A DNA stretch of 10,900 nucleotides, taken from contig NW_014011624.1 of NCBI RefSeq assembly GCF_000611645.1, positions 1-10,900 on the forward strand, given 5' to 3'. A program made the translations under genes and the position numbers. The DNA comes from Monoraphidium neglectum. Taxonomy: Eukaryota; Chlorophyta; Chlorophyceae; Sphaeropleales; Selenastraceae. Below the pieces are notes generated by a model. It did not search any database, was not told the origin of the DNA, and saw nothing but the letters and a program-made list of their open reading frames with translations. Shown here piece after piece: positions 1 to 7,495 of this stretch (positions are counted from its first letter, which is position 1; the number at the start of each line of letters is the position of its first letter).

Positions 1-55
1 GGCTATCATGCAGTGCTATCCGGATGGGGCCGCAGGAGGGATCGGCCTGGGAAAT

Positions 56-359
56 TCAGACAGCTGCCGGCTGCGCCGCCACCGCCTCCTCAGGGCACGC
101 GTCCCACCAGAATTGCCACGCCAAAGCGCGCCGCCTGCCGGTCCCGCCCACCTTGAGCCACTCCCCTGCGGCATTGATGTCCCCTTTGGCGCCAAACTCC
201 GCAGCCACTTGCGAGCACAGGGGCTCCAGCACGCGTGCGCGGTCGGAGACAGACGTGGCGCACACGCCCTCGTCCAAGACCTGGCGCAACAGGCTGCGGG
301 TGGGGGTGTGCGCACGCACGCATGCGTGAGAGAGAGGGTGAGTGTGTGTGCGTGTGTGT

Positions 360-395
<36 letters not shown>

Positions 396-2042
396 CTGTG
401 TGTGTGTATGTGTGTGTGTGTGTGTCTGTGTGCGCGCGCGCGTGTGCGCACGTCGCACATGCGCCTGTTGAGCATTTGTTGCACAAAAGTATGTACACGC
501 ACGCATGAGTGGGCACGCACGCGCGTGCATGTGCGTGTGTGTGTGATGCAATGGTTGTTGCGTGCCTGCCCTATCTTCCAACACCCTCAAAACCCCTCAC
601 GGGGTGGGAGGATGTGGACGGAGGGGCAGGCAAAATGGCATGGCGCAGATGTGACACGCTGGTTGCATTGACATCAGATCTGGGTCAAAACCCTGCAGGG
701 CTCAGTCCCATTTCTTCGCCGCGATTTTGTGTCGACTGCAAGCCATAGGGATCCCCCCCGTCTCGCGACGATCTCCTCCACACCTCCTGTCCTCGCGCCC
801 GTCACCCCGCCCGCCCCATCACGGGCCCCCGCCCCCCCTCTGCCCAACAGCGCCGCCCACCCGGCCGCCCGCTCCGGCTGCCGCCCGCGCAGCGCGGATC
901 TGATCGCCAGGTTAAAGAAGGGGAACGCCCCCGCGCCGCCGCGCGCCCGCACGTCGTCGAAGATCTGCGCGACGTCCGACGGCGGCCGCCTGTTGAGGTG
1001 CGCCGCGATGAGTTTCGCTTCCAGCCCGCTGGTGCTGTGCATGCCATGGACGTCCATCTCCAAGTCAAGGGTGGTTTTGACTCTGAGCTCGCTCAGGCCC
1101 TCCCACTGGCCGTAGTGGAAGTGTGCCAGCTTCAGCGCTTTGTAGTACATCCCAAACGCGCGGCGGTCCGGGCGGAAGTCGCGGGGCAGCTGCTGCCGCT
1201 GCGCCTGCTGCTGCCGCCGCTGCCGCTGTGAGCCCTGCTGCTGCGGCTGCGGCGGCGGCTGCCCGTCGGCGCCCGCTTCCGCTCGGCCCGCCGCCGGCGC
1301 TGCGGCCCCGTCACGCTGCGCGCCGGCGGCCTCGGACGCCTGCGGCGTGCAGGCCTCCGCCTGCTTTGCGGCCGCGTCCGCGGCAGCCGCGGCAGCGTGG
1401 TGGCCCCTCCACACAAACTCCTCGAACAGCTCGACGACCTTGTGGTAATTCTTTGCCATCATGTTGCGCTCCAGCTGGGCGGTCAGGTTTATGGACATCT
1501 GGCTGGACCCAGGCTGCCCCCCGCCGCCGCCCTGCTGGCCGCCGCGCTGCTGCCAACGCAGCCGCTGGCCCCTGTCGCCACTGGAGGCGCCAACGCTGCT
1601 GCTACTGTGGCTGTTGGAAGAGGGGCTGCTGCTGACAGGGGCTGCATCGGCCGCATCGGCGGCGTCTGCGGCTGTGGCGGTGCTCCTGCTGCCGGCCGGC
1701 CACCACTGCAATCGGCAATCAGTGGATGAATTGAGCAACTGCTCGCGGGTGTGAGCGCTTGACAAGGACCGCCCCGCAAGGCTACTTGCACAACCTGTGC
1801 AACTGGACGGCCTGATGCGTAGGCATTCCATTACAGCACTCATGCATCAACTGCGACCTCACCTGCTGCGCTGCGCCGGAGCCGGCGGCTGGTGTAAAAC
1901 GGTGCCAGGGACCATGAAGGCTCTCACTATTTGCAGCAGCAGCAAGCCCTTCTCCCCTGGGAAAAGGACCCGTGCCCTGCATCATCTGCTCCACGCCTAG
2001 CCATCCTGGCGATCTGGCTGTCCGCGCCAGGAAACGCCGCAT
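56..2042 (-). CDS. Degenerate pentatricopeptide-like (PPR) protein with predicted mitochondrial presequence
   Basis: Three-exon model: 2042-1863, 1705-861 and 293-56, with introns 1862-1706 (donor GTGAGG, acceptor TTGCAG) and 860-294 (donor GTGGGC, acceptor CCGCAG). The frame is kept and gives 420 residues ending in TGA. Exon 1 begins MRRFLARTARSPGWLG, arginine-rich and free of acidic residues, typical of a mitochondrial presequence. Residues 61-129 are Ser/Ala/Gly/Gln-rich. Helical-hairpin, PPR-like units lie at about 134-162, 243-283, 286-318 and 322-353, with a low-complexity Ala/Gln/Pro insert at about 164-243. The last junction joins FNLAIRSALRGRQPERAAG to LLRQVLDEGV, rebuilding one complete hairpin; this supports the splice. 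PPR proteins bind organellar RNA, so a role in organellar RNA processing or translation is inferred. The repeats are too divergent to predict a target. Another possible start is the ATG at 1843, which reads straight into exon 2 and gives a Ser-rich leader. The last two exons are firmer than the first. Confidence 0.68.
294..860 (-). other. Intron 2 of the PPR-like gene, containing a long CA/GT microsatellite
   Basis: This 567-base stretch lies between the donor GTGGGC (860-855) and the acceptor CCCGCAG ending at 294. It joins a codon split after its second base (GG|C, glycine). It is the longest intron in the window. Its acceptor-proximal part is a long CA-rich run on the transcribed strand, and its donor-proximal part is unique sequence. 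Long open frames across the repeat on both strands are products of the dinucleotide repeat (Val/Cys or His/Thr alternation) and not genes. Confidence 0.65.
342..463. repeat. (GT)n/(CA)n microsatellite with a CG-alternating segment
   Basis: An imperfect GT dinucleotide run on the plus strand begins at about 342, with scattered C and A interruptions. It passes into an alternating purine-pyrimidine stretch rich in CG at about 431-463. A second, weaker patch lies at about 498-544. Seen from the gene it is a CA-rich tract whose near edge is about 50 bases upstream of the 3' splice site. Alternating GT and GC tracts are known to favour Z-DNA under torsional stress. Confidence 0.95.
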
Positions 2043-3183
2043 GATTGGTCGCTTGAGGAAATACAATCAAATCCTTGCCTTTGGGTTAACCATCAGTACT
2101 GGAAGCACTCCTGAATGATCCTGCGCACAAGATCCGAGCTGAGCTTCCCTTGCAAACGCCGAATCAGATAACTATTACATTTGGAGATTGGTCACAGCAT
2201 GGCCGTCAGTTTTCTTGTATGACGTGGTCACAATTGCAGCAGGTGGCCCTGGCACACTGTCAGGGCGGCGCTACCACACCCGAGGTTGGGTTCGCATGCC
2301 CGACACATATGTTGATGCCCTGCAAACCTTATGATAAACCAAGCAATGGCGAATTCCAGCGTCTTTTATAAGGGTGCTGCACCGGCATTGACCGTTGTAC
2401 TGCGTCCAGAACACACCTTGCGACAGATGTGGGCACCAAGCTAGATACTGTCTTCCCCCGCTACAGTGAACCCATCGGTGGTCGGCGGCACGTTCGCTAT
2501 AGCCGGCTTGGTTGCTATCGCAAAAAGTAAAATTGGGCAGCTGCTGGTATTGGGTTAGCGGCGGCGTTCGCTGTAGGCAGGGTTTTCGCTATGGCGGGGT
2601 TTGCTGTTGCGGCGGAAGACTGCAGCTTGTGTCGAGCATGGGCACTGGCGCTCATCAGAGCCACGCCCAAACCTGTCCTTGAGCTGCAGGTAAATGGTTG
2701 CAAAATGCTGCAAATCCCAAACAAGGGCAGGCGGCTGGAAAAAGTACTCGCATGCCATGGAAGGCTGCTTCAAGAGAATTGTGGTATGTGTGGCGTTTGA
2801 GCCCTAATGCAATTGCACTCACACCAACATTGCTGCTGGGTAGGCAGGAAGGCAGAGGCAGGTAGAGTGATTAGTAGGGCACGATTTGCAGCGCGCACTT
2901 GCCTGACAAGAAACACGCATGTGCGCCCACAAGTAGTTTCTTGGGGTCCTGACATGCGGAATGCAGCGCCAAAGGGCGCACCCTGAGCGGGGATTGTGTA
3001 CGAATCACGAAAATTCTGAGACATCCAAAGGGTCTCCGCGCGCCTGCTCGGCGCCGTGGACCTCGGTGGCTGCACTTTCAGCAGCCGCCACCGCCTCGCT
3101 CGCCCGCGCGGCGCAGCTGCGGCCGCGCCGACGGCGGGCATCTTCCAAACAAGCAAGCTCCCTACACACACAAACCAGCTCGA
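2043..3183. other. Intergenic spacer: 3' flank of the repeat-protein gene and 5' flank of the PPR-like gene
   Basis: This 1.14 kb stretch is less GC-rich than its neighbours and has no ORF with recognisable protein features on either strand. It should hold the 3' UTR of the gene ending at 3184 and the promoter of the gene starting at 2042. A TGTAA motif on the minus strand (2179-2175) is the only chlorophyte-type polyadenylation signal I find here. It is about 1 kb beyond the upstream stop, so it would imply a long 3' UTR. A minus-strand CCAAT lies at 2048-2044, directly before the ATG at 2042, too close to act as a normal promoter box. A degenerate GCTAT repeat patch is listed separately. 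Confidence 0.6.
2491..2614. repeat. Patch of degenerate GTTCGCTAT-like repeats
   Basis: Five imperfect copies of a 14-17 base unit around GTTCGCTATRGC can be picked out on the plus strand, at about 2492-2506, 2508-2521, 2566-2581, 2583-2598 and 2599-2614. The last three are nearly contiguous. Spacing is irregular and no copy is identical to another. Read on the minus strand the right part gives Ala/Asn/Pro-rich peptide fragments, but the frame is broken by stops. It could be a decayed minisatellite or a remnant of repetitive coding sequence. Confidence 0.35.
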
Positions 3184-5828
3184 TCAGCGCCCCTTGCTGA
3201 ACGCCTGCGCCTTTGCGCTGGCGCCTGACATGTGGTAAGACGGCTGGTAAGAGGCCACATACGAAGGTTTGTACGAGGGTATGTACGAGGGTGTGTACGA
3301 GGGCACGTAGGGCACATACGGCTTGCTCTTGGCCTCGATGCCCCTGGCAATGAGGTACGACGCCGCGTCGCCCGCCTTGTCCATCAGGCGGAGCCCCGAG
3401 TTGGCGACGAACAGCGCGTTGTTCGCGACGCCGAGCGCGTTGTTGATGGTGCCCATGGCCTCCCCGACGATCGGGATCTGGTGGAACGCCGCCCCGACCG
3501 CCTGGCCGATGATCTGGCCCGGGACGGACGCGATCGCGCCGGCGACGTCGCCGGGGACCCTGGACAGCGCGCCGGCCACGGCGCCCACGACGTGCACGGG
3601 CACGGACGCGACGGCGTGCGGCACCTGCCTGATCGCATCGGCCGCGGCGCCGGACATCGCGTCGCTGCCTCGGACGATCGCGATCGAGGCGGCGTCCGAG
3701 ATCATGCGGACCGCGTCGGCCTCGGCGCGCGGGACGTGGTTCACCGCGTCGGCGAGCGCGGCGGGGAAGTACCTGCTGCCCTGCGCCAGCGCGTTTGCCG
3801 CCGCGTCCGAAACCCGCGTCACGGCGTCCGCCTCGGCGCGCGGGATCGCCGTGACCGCGTCCGCAATCGCGTGCGGCACGATCCTGCCGCCTACGGCCGC
3901 CGCGCCGGCTGCCGCATCACCGATCTTGCGTATTGCCTCGGCCTCCGCACGTGGCACCTGCGACACCGCGTCGACCACCTTCAGCGGCGCCGTCTTGGCG
4001 GCCGTCGCTGACTCTGCCACCTTGCGGGCAAACTCGTGTGCCTTGCTGATGAGGTACGCGGGCGGCCCCGCAAGATTGGCGTTCGCATTGGCCGCGCCGC
4101 CCGCCGCCGCGGCCACGAGCAGCCCGCGGCCCGCGCCCTGGAAGTAGTGGCCGCCGCCCCCCGCCAGCGCGTTGGCAGCCGCGTGCGACACGCGCGAGAT
4201 GGCCTCCGCCTCGACACGCGGCATCGTCGCGATCGCGCCGGCCGCCGCGTCGCCGATCTTGCGGATTGCCTCGGCCTCGGCGCGCGGCACCTGCGACACC
4301 GCGTCGACCACCTTGGCCGGAACCCACTTGACGGCGTCCGCAGACTCTGCCACCTTGCGCGCGATCGCGCTGGCCTTGCTGAGGAAGAACGCACGAGCCC
4401 CCAGAATCTCGTCGCCGATCCCGCCGTCTGCCGCGAGCAGCCCACGCCCCGCGCCGGCGCGCGAGACGGCCGCCGGCGGCGTCGCGGGGGCGGCGCCCTG
4501 GGAGCCAGAGGTGGGGCTGGCGGGGGCGCCGTTGAGAGGGGAGGGCGCGGCGCCGGCCTCCCGCCTGTAGGCCTTCTTGGCGAGCCACTTGTCAAAGTCG
4601 GCGCGGGCGCCGGACAGGCGGTCCTGGGCCTTGGCGACCTTGCTGGCGGCCTCGTCGAGCGCCTTTGCCTTTGCGGTGTCGGCGGCCTGGCAGGCGGAGG
4701 TGGGGGCGGGGTCGTGAGTGGGGTGTGGTCGGGTGGCGGCTTGTGCACCGAGCAGGGGTCGGGGTCAGGCTGCTGGCTGGCAGAGCAGCCCAGCTGGCAC
4801 CACAACGCCTGCCAAGCCTTGTAGAGCCAGCTGGATGAGGATTAAATTTGCTGTCCATCCCACTTCGCTCGCGTCTGGAGCCATCCAGGCTCTTGAGCTC
4901 GGGATTTCAAAGCAGGGACGCAACATCCCACACAATAGCAGCCATCCGCGCTTCTTTGAGCCCAAAGCCGCCCTAGCAGCCCAGTCAAACTGCACACCTT
5001 GATGTTATCCTCAACCTTCTTGGATATCTGTGTGGTCTCGCTGTTCACATGCCTGATCACCCTCTCGACATCCACCTGGGCCAACGCCGCCTTGCGCAGC
5101 GCGGGGATTGACTTGCTGACTGCTGCCTTGGCTGCGAGCTGTGCGGCCTTGTCGGCGGCTGCGTCAACCTTTGCATCCAGGTGCTGATGCAACTTGGCGG
5201 CCTGGCTCAGGGTCTTGTTCACTGTCGCAAACGCCTCCCGGCGGGCAGTTGTCTGGGGCACGTCATTGAGTCGGCGAGGGGGGCATGGTTGGTGCACATG
5301 GCAGGGCAAAATCGCCGGCCGCAGCATGCACAACAGCCAGAAAAGGCTGCGGCCGCTCGCTGCTGTCATAACAAATATCATTTCAAGATGCTTCAAGGAC
5401 AGCAACCATCCACATCCAGCTCAGCAGCAGCACGGCTGGCACTGCAGATTTCCACCTGGGTGGTGAAGGCGCCGAAAATCTTCTTCTCCAGATTCATCTG
5501 GGCGTTCACCAGCCGCTCTCCTGGGTTTGAAGAAAGTAATTTTCGCCCTCCTTCATATGCCAGGGCCCCTGCGAGGGCCCAAATGACGAGGTGGGCGCGC
5601 GTCCGGTTACCCCAGGCTGCATTTGGATGCACTAACACACTGTCGTAATAAACTGGTATGATAAATAGCGCATAATAAGTGCAAATACTTGCTATGGGGG
5701 CGCGCTCGGGTGAGTTGGCGATGCTGCGCGAACAGCAACACTCCACCGATTGCTGCGCAGCACTCGCCTTGGAGAACCATTGTGACCGCAACAACCGCTA
5801 GTAAAGTATCAATAGTTGCTCTTTTCAT
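3184..5828 (-). CDS. Predicted secreted Ala-rich repeat protein with 37-residue repeats and an xPSY tail; family not recognised
   Basis: Four-exon model: 5828-5747, 5520-5456, 5252-4998 and 4686-3184, frame kept, 634 residues, stop TGA. Exon 1 encodes MKRATIDTLLAVVAVTMVL followed by QGECCAA, a classical signal peptide with a long hydrophobic core. Its phase-1 donor GTGGAG fits the phase-1 acceptor at 5521. The other two introns are phase 0. Residues about 29-178 are charged, Ala-rich and amphipathic helical, LEA- or apolipoprotein-like in composition, with one NKT glycosylation sequon. A Pro/Ala/Ser linker follows (about 179-210). Residues about 211-540 carry the repeat core [VIM]PRxEA[ED]A[IV] at about 268, 290, 379, 416 and 453. 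Prolines recur at an exact 37-residue step (342, 379, 416, 453, 490). The segment from KVAESA to GDAAAGA occurs twice, 111 residues apart. Next comes a VP-rich hydrophobic part, then six xPSY-type units at 595-618 and a basic end. Function is unknown. A cell-wall or extracellular-matrix role is inferred from the signal peptide and Tyr/Pro tail only. Confidence 0.75.
3185..3345 (-). other. Region encoding the xPSY tandem tail and basic C-terminus
   Basis: On the minus strand this part of exon 4 encodes a Lys/Tyr/Pro segment, then six consecutive four-residue units of form xPSY (x = V, T, I, K, V, Q; the fifth unit has A instead of P), then a short Ser/Ala/Lys-rich end. Pro-Ser-Tyr repeats occur in extensin-like wall glycoproteins and in mussel adhesive proteins (decapeptides containing KPSY). 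There the tyrosines can be oxidatively crosslinked and the prolines hydroxylated. Resemblance here is to the motif only. Confidence 0.8.
3700..4330 (-). repeat. 111-bp coding repeats within a 333-bp higher-order duplication
   Basis: Inside exon 4 of the repeat-protein gene the DNA itself is repetitive. The plus-strand string GCCTCGGCGCGCGG recurs at about 3719 and 3830, exactly 111 bases apart, matching the 37-residue protein period. A block around 3921-3980 recurs at 4254-4313 with few differences, offset 333 bases (three periods). The higher identity of the 333-base pair compared with the 111-base copies suggests a more recent unequal exchange or duplication on top of an older tandem array. 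Confidence 0.85.
4687..4997 (-). other. Intron 3 of the secreted repeat-protein gene
   Basis: This phase-0 intron of 311 bases has donor AAG|GTGTGC and acceptor CCTGCCAG preceded by a C-rich pyrimidine tract. It joins ...VEDNIK to AADTAKAKALDEA, continuing the same Ala/Lys amphipathic helix character. No other feature is visible inside it. Confidence 0.72.
5521..5746 (-). other. Intron 1 of the secreted repeat-protein gene
   Basis: This 226-base phase-1 intron separates the signal-peptide exon from a 65-base exon. The donor is G|GTGGAG and the acceptor AAACCCAG. Its middle is AT-rich compared with the exons. The join restores a glycine codon and gives ...CCAAIG followed by ERLVNAQ, which places the expected signal-peptidase site just before the splice. 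A second candidate donor at 6010 (GTGAGT) also matches the phase, but it would give a first exon without a signal peptide. Confidence 0.6.
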
Positions 5829-6698
5829 GTTCACAACCGGCGTTGCGACACTGTGGATGGTGATTCAGGGGCCTCCTGTGAGCAGGCTATGTTTCTGGGC
5901 GTTTCGAGCCGTGAACAAAGTATGATGCTCACTTTATGGCTATATGACAATCTCTCAAGGTGGTTTCAGCTCTGATGGATCGCTCCTGTCGCGCATACCG
6001 TCGAACTCACCAAGTGCCCCAGCCGCTCCAGCTTCGTGCAGGCCCGTGTACATGAAAGTGCGAGTGTCAGCACGATCAAAATGCCATAGAATCATTACGC
6101 AGAAGGCATGCTGGCAGGCACGCAGCCATGGGCACTGCTTGGGAGTTGGGACGCCGCTGGGTGTGGACTGTGCCGCGCGACGGGCCTTGGGGCAACGGTG
6201 GCCCAACAGGACAAAGGTGACTAACGACCAGCTTGTGAGACTAGACGCACAGCTGTCTCAAACCCGCAGCAATACAATGCGTGTGTGTGCAAGCGTTTGT
6301 GCTTGTGTTGATCAAGAGCGAGGCAAGGGTTGGGTACACAGCATGCAGCAGCCGCGCAGTCTCAGGGATGATAATAACTTCCCCCACCTGCCCAGCACGC
6401 AGGTGTTGGTTCCAAATCCTAGCAATGGGATAGCGTTACAGGAATGACTGCAAGAGTACTGCCTCATGTACAGAGCTGCATTCAGGATGAACATGCGCAA
6501 GACAGAGGGTTCACTGCGTGTTCACCGAAAAGAATGCACCACAGCCAATCTCATACGCCAACCTTCGAATGCAACGACCTGTTGCTGCCCTGAAACTACG
6601 TTGCTGGACTAATTGGCTGCCCTACCGGCGCCGCGCGGCTGCACAAACAATGCTTTGCCACCAAGCACCGCCGGCTCAGCGCGCGCCACTGCTATGCA
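5829..6698. other. Intergenic spacer between the two predicted secreted-protein genes
   Basis: These 870 bases hold no supported coding region. The right part should be the 3' UTR of the gene ending at 6699, with a TGTAA signal at 6440-6436. The left part should be the promoter and 5' UTR of the gene starting at 5828. I see no clear TATA box, RNA gene or mobile element. Confidence 0.6.
6436..6440 (-). terminator. TGTAA polyadenylation signal of the 215-residue secreted-protein gene
   Basis: The pentamer TGTAA lies on the minus strand about 260 bases downstream of the stop at 6699. TGTAA is the established near-universal polyadenylation signal of chlorophyte green algae, normally followed by cleavage about 10-20 bases later. 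It is the only copy in the downstream spacer in the right orientation. Confidence 0.5.
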
Positions 6699-7495
6699 TC
6701 ACCCGCCGGTCTCAATCAGCGCCTGGATCTCCGGCGAAAACACCAACCCCGTCGACCCTGCCGGCACGAGTATGTCCCTCCCGTGGCTCCCCGCCACCTT
6801 GAGCACCTGCATCAGCTCCGACTGCACGTCGGCAGGCAGCACGATCTTGGTGCCGTTCATTGCGGCGGAGGCCAGGCGCGCAAGCCTGGCCTGGAGGTCG
6901 TTCGGGACGGTCACGAGCTCGCTGTTCTTGACCACCTCCTCGGGCGTCTGCAGCATGCCCATCAGCTGAGCCATTTGGTCTTCCGCGGACGGCTTTGAGA
7001 CAGTCTTGAGGCCGGGCATCAGCGCGACGGCCCCAGCGGCGGACGAGAGGACTGGGGCAACGACCAGCTTTTTGGAGGGCTTGGCGGCCTTCGCAGGGGC
7101 CTGCTTAGCGCCCTTGGCGGAGGCGGCGTGGACCACGGCTGCATCATGCTTGCTTGCAACTGTTGGCTGCACGGCCATGGCTGCCTGCTTGGGCGGGGCG
7201 GCCTTGACCATGCCAGGGAAGAGCCGCTGCAGGACCTCGGCGGTGCTGGTGCCGCTCAACGCGGCTGACGCAGGTAGAAGACCTGAGTATGCATGCAATG
7301 TTTTGGTGTGGTATCATACTACGCCCAGGCAGGCATCTCGCCAGCCTCACGAGGCCTCTGCCTTGCTCTCTCGCTGCGCTTGCCAAAAGATGAGCAACAG
7401 GTGAAGCATGCCATAGGGCTCTGCCGCGCACCTGCGTTTGCTTTTGACGCAACAAGAACTCCTAGCAACCACAGGAACGTCGTTATGTGCCTCAT
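6699..7495 (-). CDS. Predicted secreted protein with repeated VP-plus-helix C-terminal units; family not recognised
   Basis: Two-exon model: 7495-7432 and 7282-6699, with a 149-base phase-1 intron (donor G|GTGCGC, acceptor ACTCAG), giving 215 residues and TGA. The first ATG of the open frame opens MRHITTFLWLLGVLVASKANA, a strong signal peptide with an A-x-A cleavage site at residues 19-21, right at the splice. Residues about 45-95 are a Lys/Ala/Pro-rich, probably disordered, basic linker. Residues 147-215 form three related units: a short strand ending in VP or LP, then an amphipathic helix, as in VPNDLQARLARLASAAMNG (147-165) and LPADVQSELMQVLKVAG (169-186). The third unit (VPAGSTGLVF onward) is diverged. 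One glycosylation sequon (NGT, 164-166) is present. It shares orientation and predicted secretion with the next gene downstream but no evident sequence similarity. I do not recognise the family and assign no function. An in-frame second acceptor 18 bases downstream is possible. Confidence 0.72.
7283..7431 (-). other. Short phase-1 intron separating the signal peptide from the mature domain
   Basis: This 149-base intron has a GT donor at 7431-7430 and an AG acceptor at 7284-7283. A second TCAG acceptor at 7265 also preserves the frame and would remove residues GLLPAS next to the predicted signal-peptidase site. The intron carries in-frame stops, so a retained copy would not make full-length protein. 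Confidence 0.65.

Noticed and set aside
8..520. Several ORFs on both strands across the GT repeat
   Set aside because: Their central parts are Val-Cys or His-Thr dipeptide runs translated from the microsatellite. Only the minus-strand segment 293-56 has coding character and is used as an exon.
2289..2300. GGTTCGCATGCC, resembling the B box of a tRNA gene
   Set aside because: It deviates from the consensus at the invariant A, and I could find no matching A box, acceptor stem or anticodon arm upstream.
2515..2724. Minus-strand 69-codon Ala/Asn/Pro-rich ORF in the spacer
   Set aside because: It is short, has no plausible splice partners, and its apparent repetition comes from the degenerate GCTAT repeat patch.
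3232..4147. Long plus-strand ORFs of about 260-275 codons opposite the repeat-protein gene
   Set aside because: They are antisense to a GC-rich repetitive exon whose codon pattern leaves the opposite strand open. The translations are Arg/Val/Gly or Ala/Ser/Thr-rich shadows that mirror the 37-residue period.
6011..6053. Alternative first exon for the secreted repeat-protein gene, with a GTGAGT donor at 6010 and ATG at 6053
   Set aside because: The donor is good and the phase fits, but it gives a 14-codon exon with no targeting feature and a 490-base intron. The exon at 5828-5747 gives a classical signal peptide and an intron of typical size. It remains possible as an alternative 5' end.
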